Translations under genes and position numbers: made by a program
The notes under the pieces: generated by a model
The model's database searches: none
What the model saw: the letters and a program-made list of their open reading frames with translations, nothing else
What the model was told of the DNA's origin: nothing
In this document: positions 44,891-54,140 of the stretch, one piece after another
Layout of the letters: the number at the start of each line of letters is the position of its first letter
How positions within the stretch are numbered: the stretch's first letter is position 1
From: Pseudomonadota bacterium
Lineage (GTDB): Bacteria; CALINM01
Direction of reading: 5' to 3'
Length of the DNA: 64,000 nucleotides
Assembly: GCA_026418415.1 (NCBI GenBank)
Contig: JAOABK010000006.1
Coordinates: 16,157 to 80,156, forward strand

Positions 44891-47060
44891 CCTTTCCCCT
44901 TTCTATAGGTAAATATATAATAAACTCGCTTCCTTTTGGTTTGACATCGCTTACTTTAATGAAGCCACCGTGTTCGGTTACTATATTATTGACAATATAA
45001 AGACCTAATCCAGTGCCACCCTGTTTTCTTGAAAAATAGGGTTCGAAAAGTCTTTCCTTATACTCATCTTTTATACCCTTTCCATTGTCTGATATTGAAA
45101 TTAAAACTCGCTTTTCGTTCTCATCAAAATATGTTTTTATTACAATTTTTCCATCATTAGATTGTTCAATGGCTTCAACAGCATTTTTCATTATGTTAAT
45201 AAATGCCCTTTTTAATTGTTCTCTATCACAATAAACCTCTGGCAAGGCCTCATCAGGAAAAAACTTTATATCTACATTTTTATGAGCTTCCTTGAAAAGC
45301 AAATAGACTTCATTTAGTATGTTGTTTATATTTTCATTGTTAAATTTCAAAACTGGCATTCTACCAAAATTAGAGAACTCATTTATAAGGTTTTTAATAT
45401 CTTCAACTTGGGTAATTATCACGTCAATACAATCATTAAAGGTTTTTCTTTCCTCTTCATTGGGAATTAATTTTTCATATTTTTTCTTTAATCTATTTGC
45501 TGATAGTTGGATTGGTGTTAAAGGGTTTTTAATCTCATGGGCAACTTTTCTTGCTACCTCTCTCCATGCTAACATTTTTTGAAATCTTATATTTTCAGTA
45601 ATATCATCAAATACTCCAACGATACTCAAAAGTCTTTGTTGTTCATCATACATTGGGTATATATCCACCTTGAGATATTTTTCTTTTCCCTTAAGGTTAA
45701 AAGTAAGTATCCTTTCAAAATAGTGACCTTTCAACGCCTCTGAAAATATTTTTATTAATTCAAGAGAATTATCTATGTTTGAGAAAATAGTTTTTAGATC
45801 TGAAGGAACATTATCTTTGATTTCGAAAATATTTTTAAAAGCCTCATTAATAGTTAACACTTTGAAATCAGGAGAGAATGAAATTATACCGGTGGAAACT
45901 TTATTCATCAATATTCTCAAATAATTTGATTGAGACTCTATAATTTCATTTTTTTGCTTAAGGTCTGCAAGCATTTTATTAAATGCCATTGCCAATTGTC
46001 CAATTTCATCTTTTGTTGTAACTGGAACTTGTATACTTAAATTTCCCGAGGAGACATTAATAGAAGCTTCTGTCATATAATCAAGGGGTTCTATGATACG
46101 GTTTGCCATATGTATACCAAAGGAAATAGAAATAAAAATTACAATTAAAGTTGTAATTAATAGCATCACGACTAAGCCAGATTTAAGAGGTTTTTTAAAC
46201 ATAAGCAATTTAGAATACTTTTCATAGGTTTCTGTAATAAATTGCATCTTACTAACCATACTATGGGGAATGTAATAACTAACTACCACTACTCCTACTG
46301 GTTCGTTCGTCATAAATGTGGAATATATAGGTACAGATGCCCTTATTATGTCTCCAGTAGCGGATTCCTCAACCATTATTGTTTCCTTATTGTTTAAAGC
46401 ATCTTGAATTATGCTTGATTGTGGATCTGTTGGTTTTGCAAAATCTGGTATCTCTTTAACTAATGGCTCTTTTAGTGAAGAAAAAACTTCAACAGATTCT
46501 AAGTTGTATTCTCTTTTTTTATTACCCACATATTTAGCAAGAAACCTTAAATTTTCTTGATTAAGCAATTTGTTTTCTTTAATAAAATTGCTTAAACTTC
46601 TTGCATAAAAAAGTGCATTATCTGAAGAATTTTTATAAAAAGTTTTTGCTACTTTTAAAGATTCATCAAGTGATTTTTCTAATTGAATATTAAACCACCT
46701 TTCAATACTTGTAGTAATAAATGTCGATGCTATTGTAAAGAGGAGGAATCCTGGAAGTATTGAAAGAATTAAGTTTGAAAGAACAAGCTTATATTTTATT
46801 TTAGAACCAATGCCTTTATATTCGAAAAGAACTTTCAAAAAATTTCGAATTATTAAATAAACAAGCACTAGTAAAAGAATTAGGTTAATGTTAATTAGCA
46901 CCACTACTACAATTTCAGCAGGAAAGGGTAGAACACCAGTTTGTCGCGAAATTACCAACTGTAAAGAGAATAAGATTATTAGCAGAACCGCTACTATTAA
47001 AATATATATTCTTTCCCTTTTTCTTTTTCTTTCTTCATATATTTTTTTGTTTTCTAACAT
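44883..47060 (-). CDS. NtrY-like membrane sensor histidine kinase
   Basis: A kinase of 725 residues from ATG 47060. Membrane helices near the N-terminus (about 14-34, 42-65 and 90-112), a periplasmic part (about 115-265), a fourth helix (about 275-300), HAMP (about 300-355), PAS (about 365-480), HisKA with the phospho-acceptor in VAHEIKNPLTPIQLSANRL, and HATPase with DNGKGIKDEYKERLFEPYFS and GGTGLGL. The GSKIKYKLVLSNLIL stretch is NtrY-type. The start at 47078 adds six residues but lies at the -10; ATG 47060 lacks a ribosome site and is nine bases after the -10. Confidence 0.88.
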   Translation of the reverse strand: MLENKKIYEERKRKRERIYILIVAVLLIILFSLQLVISRQTGVLPFPAEIVVVVLININLILLLVLVYLIIRNFLKVLFEYKGIGSKIKYKLVLSNLILSILPGFLLFTIASTFITTSIERWFNIQLEKSLDESLKVAKTFYKNSSDNALFYARSLSNFIKENKLLNQENLRFLAKYVGNKKREYNLESVEVFSSLKEPLVKEIPDFAKPTDPQSSIIQDALNNKETIMVEESATGDIIRASVPIYSTFMTNEPVGVVVVSYYIPHSMVSKMQFITETYEKYSKLLMFKKPLKSGLVVMLLITTLIVIFISISFGIHMANRIIEPLDYMTEASINVSSGNLSIQVPVTTKDEIGQLAMAFNKMLADLKQKNEIIESQSNYLRILMNKVSTGIISFSPDFKVLTINEAFKNIFEIKDNVPSDLKTIFSNIDNSLELIKIFSEALKGHYFERILTFNLKGKEKYLKVDIYPMYDEQQRLLSIVGVFDDITENIRFQKMLAWREVARKVAHEIKNPLTPIQLSANRLKKKYEKLIPNEEERKTFNDCIDVIITQVEDIKNLINEFSNFGRMPVLKFNNENINNILNEVYLLFKEAHKNVDIKFFPDEALPEVYCDREQLKRAFINIMKNAVEAIEQSNDGKIVIKTYFDENEKRVLISISDNGKGIKDEYKERLFEPYFSRKQGGTGLGLYIVNNIVTEHGGFIKVSDVKPKGSEFIIYLPIERGKDV

Positions 47061-47069
47061 TGTAGTTTT

Positions 47070-47098
47070 ATGATACATTTTTTTAAAAACACAAACAA
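47070..47098 (-). promoter_or_regulatory. Sigma-70-like promoter of the ntrY-like operon (leaderless type)
   Basis: On the minus strand TTGTTT (47098-47093), a 17-base spacer and TATCAT (47075-47070) end nine bases before ATG 47060, with no Shine-Dalgarno. The region also serves the divergent beta-CASP gene; a weak plus-strand pair TTGTTT (47047) and TATGAT (47069) is possible for that gene. Confidence 0.5.
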
Positions 47099-47105
47099 CA
47101 CAAAC

Positions 47106-48488
47106 ATGAGGATAATTGCATACGGTGCAGTCGAAGGTGTAACTGGTTCTTGCTTTTTATTAGAGCATGAAGAATGTAAGATTCTCGTAGATTGCGGCCT
47201 TTTTCAGGGAGATTTTGATAGTACAGATCAAGAATTTCCTTTTAATGCCAGTAAAATAGATTTTGTTATTATCACACACGCACATTTAGACCATATTGGC
47301 AGAATACCCCTTCTCATTAAAAGAGGCTTTAAAGGTAAAATAATCTGTACAAAAGCAACTTTTGAGTTAGGCAGGCTTATGCTAATTGATGCTGCAAAAG
47401 TAATGTATGAAGATTATTTGGTAAAATCAAGAAAAGCTGAAAGAAGAGGGGAATCTGTCAATCCACCTTTATATACAGAAGATGATATTATTGAAAGTTA
47501 CGATTATTTTAAAACTGTTGAGTATAAAGAAACCATGCGCTTAAATAAAAACATTACCTTTACATTGAAAGATGCTGGACATATACTTGGTTCATCTTAT
47601 ATTCAGTTTTCAATCCATGAAGGAGGTAAAGAAAAGAAAATAATTTTCTCAGGTGATCTTGGTAACAGAAATAAACCCATTGTTAGAAATCCTTCACCAC
47701 CTGATGATGGAGAAACAGTTTTTATCGAAGCAACTTATGGAGATAGAGAACATAAGAAATTTGACGAATCTAAAAGAGAGCTTAAGGAAGCTATAGATTA
47801 TGCTTTTAAAAATAATGGAAATGTGATAATTCCTACTTTTGCGCTTGAAAGGGCTCAAGAGCTTTTATATCTCTTAAGAGAAATGTACGAAGAAAAACTA
47901 TTACCCCCTTGTAAGGTTTTTTTAGATAGCCCTCTTGCAATATCTGCAACAGAACTTTTTAAAAGACACATAGAATATTTTGATAAAGAAGCCTGTGATA
48001 TGATTAAGAAGGGTAGGGATCCATTTTCTTTTCCCTATCTTATATATACAAGAAGTGTTGAAGAATCAAAATCGATTAACTACTATAGAGGAAATTCTAT
48101 AATAATTGCTGGCTCAGGAATGTGTAATGGTGGAAGAATATTACATCATCTAAAACACAACCTATGGAATCCAAATAATAGTATTGTTTTTATAGGGTTT
48201 CAAGCAAAAGGAACTTTAGGACGTAAGATTGTTGACGGTGAAAGGTTTGTGAACATTTATGGTGAGCAAATCAAAGTAAATGCCCGTGTATTTACAATAA
48301 ATGGTTTTTCTTCTCACGCTGATAAGTTAATACTAAAAAACTGGTTATCACAAATAAAATCATTGAAGAATATATATCTGATACACGGAGAAAAGGATAT
48401 TATGGAAAAATTTTCACAGTATTTAAAGGAAAGTTTTTCTGAAGTTAATGTTTGTATACCAAAATTTGGAGAAGCAATTGAAATCTGA
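47106..48488 (+). CDS. Metallo-beta-lactamase/beta-CASP RNA-processing exonuclease-like protein
   Basis: A 460-residue protein. The metal site is ITHAHLDHIGR (about 56-66), with HILGSSY and FSGDLGNR further on, then the beta-CASP domain with IPTFALERAQELLYLL and SGMCNGGRILHH and the last histidine in FSSHADK. Family members are RNases and 5'-3' exonucleases of the CPSF73-like type. ATG 47106 is preferred to ATG 47070 since the extension is low-complexity and the family starts MRI. The A/C-rich leader has no Shine-Dalgarno. RNA substrate unknown. Confidence 0.88.
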   Translation: MRIIAYGAVEGVTGSCFLLEHEECKILVDCGLFQGDFDSTDQEFPFNASKIDFVIITHAHLDHIGRIPLLIKRGFKGKIICTKATFELGRLMLIDAAKVMYEDYLVKSRKAERRGESVNPPLYTEDDIIESYDYFKTVEYKETMRLNKNITFTLKDAGHILGSSYIQFSIHEGGKEKKIIFSGDLGNRNKPIVRNPSPPDDGETVFIEATYGDREHKKFDESKRELKEAIDYAFKNNGNVIIPTFALERAQELLYLLREMYEEKLLPPCKVFLDSPLAISATELFKRHIEYFDKEACDMIKKGRDPFSFPYLIYTRSVEESKSINYYRGNSIIIAGSGMCNGGRILHHLKHNLWNPNNSIVFIGFQAKGTLGRKIVDGERFVNIYGEQIKVNARVFTINGFSSHADKLILKNWLSQIKSLKNIYLIHGEKDIMEKFSQYLKESFSEVNVCIPKFGEAIEI

Positions 48489-48506
48489 CGCTTAGTTAAT
48501 TAATAA
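48478..48506 (+). promoter_or_regulatory. Candidate promoter of ispG-proS
   Basis: TTGAAA (48478-48483), a 17-base spacer and TAATAA (48501-48506), in the end of the beta-CASP gene and the gap after it. Predicted leader about 20 bases with a weak GGAT before ATG 48532. Confidence 0.45.
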
Positions 48507-48531
48507 AATTAAAGTTTTTGGATAGTTAATC

Positions 48532-49617
48532 ATGATAAAAAGAAAAATTACAAAAAAGATATGGTTGGGTAATGTTGCAATTGGTGGAGGTGAACCTGTA
48601 ATTATTCAGTCAATGACTAACACATTGACAAAGGATGTAAAATCTACGATAAGACAGATAAAAGCTCTTTGGAAGTTAGGTTGTGAAGTAATTAGAGTAG
48701 CCATACCTGATGAAGAATCAACATACAGTTTAAAAGAAATTACAAAAAAAAGCCCTATGCCTGTCATTGCTGACATTCATTTTGATTACAAATTAGCCAT
48801 AGAATCAATAAAACAAGGCGCCCATGGTATTAGAATAAACCCTGGCAACATAAAAAATAGAGAAAAAATTAAAGAAATACTAAATATTGCAAAAGAATAT
48901 AATACATGTATAAGAATTGGTGTTAATTCTGGTTCATTAGATTATGATTTAAGAAGAAAATATAAAGAAAATATCCATTTGGGACTTGTTGAAAGTGCTA
49001 TCAATTACATTAAATTTTTTGAAGATAATGATTTCACTAATATAAAAGTTTCATTAAAATCAGCTGATGTTATAACAACTATACTTGCATACGAAAAATT
49101 TTCCGAAATAAGTGACTACCCCTTACATTTAGGTATAACTGAAGCAGGTACTGAACTACCTGGTACAATTCGTTCATCAATTGGTATAGGTTATCTTTTA
49201 TTAAAAGGTATTGGTGATACAATAAGAGTATCCTTAACCGCTCCTCCATCAAAAGAGATAATAGTGGCAAAAGAAATACTAAAAAATGTTGGTCTTAGAA
49301 AATTAGGTCCAATATTAATATCATGTCCTACTTGTGCTAGAAGAGATATAGATGTAATTTTGCTTGCCCATAAAGTAGAAAAACTATTATCATTTGTTAA
49401 ATCCCCTATTAAGGTTGCTGTTATGGGATGTGCAGTAAACGGACCTGGTGAAGCGATGGATGCAGATATTGGCATAGCAGGATCAAAGGAAGGCGGTATA
49501 ATCTTTAAAAAAGGCAGGGTATTTAAAAAAATAAAAAATGATAACGAACTTTTAAAAGAATTTTTAAAGGAGATCAAAATGTTAGATAAGGAATGGCAAA
49601 ATAAGGAGGAGTCGTAA
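48532..49617 (+). CDS. ispG: 4-hydroxy-3-methylbut-2-enyl diphosphate synthase (GcpE)
   Basis: A 361-residue iron-sulfur enzyme of the MEP isoprenoid pathway, reducing MEcPP to HMBPP. It has a TIM barrel (about 1-250) starting KIWLGNVAIGGGEPVIIQSMTN and PVIADIHFDYKLA, and a C-terminal cluster domain with ISCPTCARRDID and VMGCAVNGPGEA giving the three cysteines and the Glu ligand. The short bacterial form without the plant insert. proS follows after two bases. Confidence 0.96.
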   Translation: MIKRKITKKIWLGNVAIGGGEPVIIQSMTNTLTKDVKSTIRQIKALWKLGCEVIRVAIPDEESTYSLKEITKKSPMPVIADIHFDYKLAIESIKQGAHGIRINPGNIKNREKIKEILNIAKEYNTCIRIGVNSGSLDYDLRRKYKENIHLGLVESAINYIKFFEDNDFTNIKVSLKSADVITTILAYEKFSEISDYPLHLGITEAGTELPGTIRSSIGIGYLLLKGIGDTIRVSLTAPPSKEIIVAKEILKNVGLRKLGPILISCPTCARRDIDVILLAHKVEKLLSFVKSPIKVAVMGCAVNGPGEAMDADIGIAGSKEGGIIFKKGRVFKKIKNDNELLKEFLKEIKMLDKEWQNKEES

Positions 49618-49619
49618 CT

Positions 49620-51326
49620 ATGAAATTATCTGAATATTTTTTGCCCACATTAAAAGAAGATCCTTCTGATGCAGAAGTTGTTAGTCATAAATTGATGATT
49701 AGAGCTGGCATGATAAGAAAACTTGCCAGTGGGATATATAGCTACTTACCTTATGGACTAAAGGCTATACAGAAAGTTGAAAAAATAATAAGAGAAGAAA
49801 TGGAGAAAGCAGGGGCAATAGAAGTACTAATGCCATCAGTTCAACCTAAGGAATTATGGGAAGAAAGTGGCAGATGGAACTATTATGGCAAAGAATTACT
49901 GAGGTTTGTTGATAGGGCAGGGCGAGAGTTTTGTTATGGTCCTACCCATGAAGAAGTAATAACTGATCTGGTAAGAAATAATATAAGGTCTTACCGTGAC
50001 TTACCTAAAAATCTATTTCAAATACAAACAAAATTTAGAGACGAAATAAGACCGCGTTTTGGAGTTATGAGAGCAAGAGAATTTATAATGAAAGACGGTT
50101 ATAGCTTTGACATTGACGAAGAAAGTGCAGAGAGAACATACATGAAAATGTATGAAGCCTATTGTAATATTTTTAAAAGGTGTGATCTTGACTTTAGGGC
50201 TGTGGAAGCAGATACTGGTAATATTGGTGGTAGTTTTTCCCATGAGTTTATGGTTATTGCCGAAAGTGGCGAAGATACAATATTTTTATGTAGACATTGC
50301 AACTACTCTGCAAACAAAGAAAAAACTGAGGTAGGAGAAAAGGTCTGTAATATAAATATTAATGAAGAATTAAAACCCTTAGAAAAAATTCACACACCCA
50401 ATAAAAAAACAATAGAAGAAGTATCGGGTTTTCTAAATGTACCACCTACAAAATTAGTTAAAACAGTTATTTATTTAGTTGACTCAGTCTTGCACATGGT
50501 ACTAATACGAGGAGATAGAGAAGCAAATGAGATAAAAGTGAAAAATTATCTTAAAGCAAATGAAATTAGACTGGCTACAAATGAGGAGATTGAAAATACC
50601 TTGGGTATACCTGTCGGTTTTATGGGACCCTATAAATTAAAAAATATTCGAATTATTGCTGATATATCACTTAAAGGTTTAAAAAATTTTGTTACAGGAG
50701 CAAATGAGACTGATTACCATTTAGTTAATGCAAACTTTGAAAGGGATATTCATGTTAATGAGTATGCTGATATTTCAGAAGCAAAAGATGGAGACCCCTG
50801 CCCAAGATGTGATAATGGGGAGTTATATAGCAAAAAAGGAATTGAAGTTGGACATATATTCAAGTTAGGTACAAAATATAGCCTTGCTATGAATGCTTTC
50901 TATCTTGATGAAAAGGGGCAAGAAAAACCAATGATTATGGGTTGTTATGGAATAGGGGTAGGAAGAACGGTTGCAGCATCAATTGAACAAAATCATGATC
51001 AAGATGGAATTATTTTTCCAATTCCCTTGGCTCCTTTTCAAGTTATAATTGTACCTTTAGACATTAAAAATCATGAAATTATTGAAGTTTCAAATAACTT
51101 ATATAAAAAATTTAGAGAAATTGGTATCGAAGTTCTAATTGATGATCGAGATGAAAGACCTGGGGTTAAATTTAAAGATGCAGACCTTATTGGAGTTCCT
51201 TTTAGAATAAATATAGGTAATACTTACAAAAAGGAAAACAAATTAGAAGTGTTTTATAGAAAAACTAAAGAGAAAAATTTGATGAATTTTCAAGAAGTTA
51301 TAGAGTTTTTTAAAAATAAATTTTAA
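49620..51326 (+). CDS. proS: Prolyl-tRNA synthetase (bacterial type)
   Basis: A 568-residue class II synthetase. Motif 2 region FQIQTKFRDEIRPRFGVMRAREF, then GGSFSHEFMV, an editing (INS) domain at about 225-385 with VKTVIYLVDSVLHMVLIRGDREANEIK in parts (KLVKTVIYL and RGDREANE), and the C-terminal motif 3 GCYGIGVGRTVAASIEQ and anticodon-binding domain. A CPRC pair sits near residue 398. AAGGAGG lies about 10 bases before ATG 49620. Proline-tRNA editing of alanine is expected. Confidence 0.96.
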   Translation: MKLSEYFLPTLKEDPSDAEVVSHKLMIRAGMIRKLASGIYSYLPYGLKAIQKVEKIIREEMEKAGAIEVLMPSVQPKELWEESGRWNYYGKELLRFVDRAGREFCYGPTHEEVITDLVRNNIRSYRDLPKNLFQIQTKFRDEIRPRFGVMRAREFIMKDGYSFDIDEESAERTYMKMYEAYCNIFKRCDLDFRAVEADTGNIGGSFSHEFMVIAESGEDTIFLCRHCNYSANKEKTEVGEKVCNININEELKPLEKIHTPNKKTIEEVSGFLNVPPTKLVKTVIYLVDSVLHMVLIRGDREANEIKVKNYLKANEIRLATNEEIENTLGIPVGFMGPYKLKNIRIIADISLKGLKNFVTGANETDYHLVNANFERDIHVNEYADISEAKDGDPCPRCDNGELYSKKGIEVGHIFKLGTKYSLAMNAFYLDEKGQEKPMIMGCYGIGVGRTVAASIEQNHDQDGIIFPIPLAPFQVIIVPLDIKNHEIIEVSNNLYKKFREIGIEVLIDDRDERPGVKFKDADLIGVPFRINIGNTYKKENKLEVFYRKTKEKNLMNFQEVIEFFKNKF

Positions 51327-51361
51327 AAATATTTTATAAGTAATTAAAATTTAAGGACAAA

Positions 51362-52042
51362 ATGAAAAAATATTCAAAAAAAGTTATCTTAGCATTAGAT
51401 ACAACGGATACTCAAAAAATTAATTTTCTATTTAAAGAGCTTAGCGGTATCATCGAAATTATAAAAATAGGTTATCAATCTTTTATCCATTTTGGACCAG
51501 ATATTGTACAAAAGGCAATAGGTGCTGGATTTAAAGTTTTTTTAGACTTGAAACTACATGACATACCAAACACCATCGAAAAGGCTATAGAATCATGCAT
51601 TAAGCACAGAATTCATATGGTTACTCTCCACGTCTCTGGTGGAAGGGAAATGATAGAAAAGGCAATTTCAGCAAAGCAACAGTTCAAAAGTGATATAAAG
51701 CTTTTAGGTGTAACAGTTTTAACATCCTTCGATGATATCGGTTTTAAAGAATTAAATTATAGATTACCTCTTAAGGAAATGGTTAAATTTTTTGCAGTTA
51801 AAGCAAAAATGTGGGGAATGGATGGAATAATATGCTCTCCTATGGAGATAAAAGATTTAAGACAGGAGATCGGTAAGAATTTATTAATTATTACACCGGG
51901 TATAAGATTTGATAAAGGACAAGATGATCAAAAAAGAACTTTGTCTCCAAATGAAGCTTTTGAAGCTGGTGCGGACTATATTGTTGTCGGTAGGCCCATT
52001 TTAAAATCAGACAATCCAAAAAATTTTTTTGAAAATATATAA
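51362..52042 (+). CDS. pyrF: Orotidine 5'-phosphate decarboxylase
   Basis: A 226-residue TIM-barrel enzyme making UMP. The catalytic motif DLKLHDIPNTIEKA (about 61-74) contains the Asp-Lys-x-x-Asp set; IITPGIRFDKGQDDQKR and ADYIVVGRPIL close the barrel. AAGGA five bases before ATG 51362. A 35-base gap separates it from proS. Typical group I form. Confidence 0.96.
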   Translation: MKKYSKKVILALDTTDTQKINFLFKELSGIIEIIKIGYQSFIHFGPDIVQKAIGAGFKVFLDLKLHDIPNTIEKAIESCIKHRIHMVTLHVSGGREMIEKAISAKQQFKSDIKLLGVTVLTSFDDIGFKELNYRLPLKEMVKFFAVKAKMWGMDGIICSPMEIKDLRQEIGKNLLIITPGIRFDKGQDDQKRTLSPNEAFEAGADYIVVGRPILKSDNPKNFFENI

Positions 52043-52045
52043 TTT

Positions 52046-52741
52046 ATGCTTATATATGGTCTGCATCCTGTAATTAATTTTTTGAAATATAAAAAAAATG
52101 TTGTAAAAAAAGTTTACTGCAATAGTGATGTCTATAAAAAATATGTAAGAGATCTTTGGTCACAACCAATAATCCTTGAAAATAGAGAATTAAGAAAGCT
52201 TCTAAACATTGATGAACACCAAGGTATAGTTGCTGATATTAGTCACTTTCCTTATGTTAATTTTGAAGAGGCATCTAAAAAATCTAAAATTATATGTATT
52301 TTAGATCATATTGAAGATCCGAGAAATTTAGGAGCGATAATTAGGAATGCCCTTGCTTTTAATATAGATTTATTAGTTATACCTAATAAGAGAGCCTGTG
52401 AGGTAAATAGTACAGTAATTAAAACATCTGCTGGAGCATCTGCAATAGTTCCAGTTTCAATGGTTCCTAATATAAATAATGCTATAAGGGATCTTAAAAA
52501 TAATGGTTTCTGGATATATGGATTAGAATCTCAAGGTAGTATAGCATTAAAGGATATAAAGTTTGATGGTAAAGTAGTAATAGTTTTAGGAAGTGAAGGA
52601 AAAGGTATCCATAATCTTACAAAAAAACTTTGTGATTATTTAGTTTATATTGAAACCGATAAAAAAGTCTCATCGTTAAATGTATCTTCAGCATCAGCCA
52701 TTGCTTTCTATAAAATATATTCTGAACTTTACGTCGCATAA
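52046..52741 (+). CDS. rlmB: 23S rRNA 2'-O-ribose methyltransferase, RlmB/SpoU family
   Basis: A 231-residue SPOUT methyltransferase. The start LIYGLHPVINFL is the RlmB substrate-binding domain; the catalytic part has DHIEDPRNLGAIIRNALAF, VLGSEGKGIHNL and SSLNVSSASAIAFY, the three SpoU motifs. The name RlmB (G2251) follows from family likeness; TrmH-type tRNA activity is a less likely alternative. Three bases after pyrF and without its own ribosome site, so translation is likely coupled. Confidence 0.88.
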   Translation: MLIYGLHPVINFLKYKKNVVKKVYCNSDVYKKYVRDLWSQPIILENRELRKLLNIDEHQGIVADISHFPYVNFEEASKKSKIICILDHIEDPRNLGAIIRNALAFNIDLLVIPNKRACEVNSTVIKTSAGASAIVPVSMVPNINNAIRDLKNNGFWIYGLESQGSIALKDIKFDGKVVIVLGSEGKGIHNLTKKLCDYLVYIETDKKVSSLNVSSASAIAFYKIYSELYVA

Positions 52742-52767
52742 GATATATTATGTAAACAAACATATAC

Positions 52768-52796
52768 TTGAGATTTTTGCATCTTGAGTTTAGAAT
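52768..52796 (+). promoter_or_regulatory. Sigma-70-like promoter of the small membrane/cytochrome pair (leaderless type)
   Basis: TTGAGA (52768-52773), a 17-base spacer and TAGAAT (52791-52796) end six bases before ATG 52803; the predicted transcript start falls on the A of the ATG. No Shine-Dalgarno is visible. Confidence 0.6.
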
Positions 52797-52802
52797 TATA
52801 AC

Positions 52803-53114
52803 ATGAATTTTAACATTGCTGATTTCATAGAGTTTATAAAAAGTATTCTATTCAAATTTCCAACAAATACAGAGCAGTTAAAAGAAAATCCATTACCACC
52901 TTTTATAGCTATTATTCTGTTGTATCTTCTTTTAAGAAGAAAGTTTAAAAAATTTCTTAATGTAATTTTTATTTTGTTTATATTTTTATTTGGCTATTTT
53001 TATGGCATAGTACATCCTCTTGAAAATGAGACGGTAAGTATTGCTATTTTTGCATTTTCTTCCCTTATTTCCTTAGTACTTTTAATATTTTATTTTTTTG
53101 TAAAGGATGAATAA
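52803..53114 (+). CDS. Small membrane protein of unknown function
   Basis: A 103-residue protein that I do not recognise. It has three hydrophobic segments (about 31-44, 51-70 and 78-99) with short loops, one of them RRKFKKF, cytoplasmic by the positive-inside rule. It ends one base into the start of a diheme cytochrome gene (TAATG), so the two probably work together, perhaps as membrane parts of an electron-transfer complex. The promoter directly abuts its ATG. Confidence 0.6.
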   Translation: MNFNIADFIEFIKSILFKFPTNTEQLKENPLPPFIAIILLYLLLRRKFKKFLNVIFILFIFLFGYFYGIVHPLENETVSIAIFAFSSLISLVLLIFYFFVKDE

Positions 53115-53347
53115 TGAAATTAAAAAAATGGGACTTATTATTTATAATTATTGGTGTTTTAGTGGTTTTTGTGTTAGCAGTTGCTCCGAGACAGACAACA
53201 CCACGTATACCATTAGATGAAATTCATTCAAATCTTACTGATGAGAAGACCTGTAAAAATTGCCACGGTCCTGGAACAGATAGACCTTTACCTCCAAAAC
53301 ATCCAAATAAAGAAAGGTGCTTATTGTGTCATAAAAGGAAGAAATAA
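53114..53347 (+). CDS. Small membrane-anchored diheme c-type cytochrome
   Basis: A 77-residue protein. Residues 7-24 form an uncleaved anchor or signal, then a periplasmic tail with two heme motifs, CKNCH (47-51) and CLLCH (69-73), and extra histidines H38 and H63 that could be axial ligands. The spacing resembles one doubled CXXCH module of multiheme cytochromes. AGGA lies about eight bases before the ATG. Coupled to the preceding small membrane protein. Redox partner unknown. It converges with cooC, seven bases away. Confidence 0.78.
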   Translation: MKLKKWDLLFIIIGVLVVFVLAVAPRQTTPRIPLDEIHSNLTDEKTCKNCHGPGTDRPLPPKHPNKERCLLCHKRKK

Positions 53348-53354
53348 TAGTAGT

Positions 53355-54122
53355 TTAGGATTGCATATTTTTCCAAATTTCTTCAAGGGCTAATCTTAAA
53401 GATTCAGACATGTCGTATGCAGATTTACCTACTTTATCTGACTCTATTATAAGAGGATCATAGGGCATAAATCCAAGAATTTTAAAATCCGCAAGTTCCT
53501 TTTTAATTAACTCTTTATCATTTTCATTTTGTATTTTATTACCAACAACCCAGACATCTTTAATTAATAATTCGTTGGCTAATTCTTTTATCTGTCTCGC
53601 AGTTTGAAAACTTCTTAATCCTGGTTCCACAACAACTATAAACTTATTAACATAACCAGTAGTACCACGACCTAAATGTTCAAGACCAGCTTCCATATCT
53701 ACAATTACAACTTCATTCCTCGCTACAAATAAATGCCTAAGCAAAGCTTTTAATAATGCATTTTCTGGACAAAAACATCCACTGCCAGCTGATTGAAAGG
53801 TTCCTAATAACATAAATTTAACACCTTTATATTCGATGCTAAATTTTTCTGGTATATCATCAACCTTTGGATTTAATATGAACATTCCTCCATAAGTTCC
53901 TGGTTGTACACCTGTTCTTTCAGCGATTAAATCTTTCATTTCTGATATAGGTTTCAATTGATCAATCAGCTCTTTTGGAGCACCTATAGCAGAAGCTAAG
54001 TTTGCATCAGGATCTGCATCTATTGCTAAAACTTTGAAATTCCTATCTGCCAAAAATCTTGCTAAAGTACCCGCTAATGTTGTTTTTCCAACTCCGCCTT
54101 TACCTGTTATTGCAATTTTCAT
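53355..54122 (-). CDS. cooC: CooC-like nickel-insertion P-loop ATPase
   Basis: A 255-residue MinD/ParA-like ATPase. The deviant Walker A is TGKGGVGKTT (about 6-15), ALDADPDANLASAIG-like text follows (IDADPDAN), and the metal-binding CFCPEN motif (about 110-115) marks CooC, which matures carbon monoxide dehydrogenase with nickel. VVVEPGLRS is also typical. ATG 54122 is preferred to GTG 54131, since AGAGGTG sits six bases upstream. No CODH gene is here. It lies right after the rpoC terminator. Confidence 0.87.
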   Translation of the reverse strand: MKIAITGKGGVGKTTLAGTLARFLADRNFKVLAIDADPDANLASAIGAPKELIDQLKPISEMKDLIAERTGVQPGTYGGMFILNPKVDDIPEKFSIEYKGVKFMLLGTFQSAGSGCFCPENALLKALLRHLFVARNEVVIVDMEAGLEHLGRGTTGYVNKFIVVVEPGLRSFQTARQIKELANELLIKDVWVVGNKIQNENDKELIKKELADFKILGFMPYDPLIIESDKVGKSAYDMSESLRLALEEIWKNMQS

Positions 54123-54140
54123 TTTAAACACCTCTAATAT

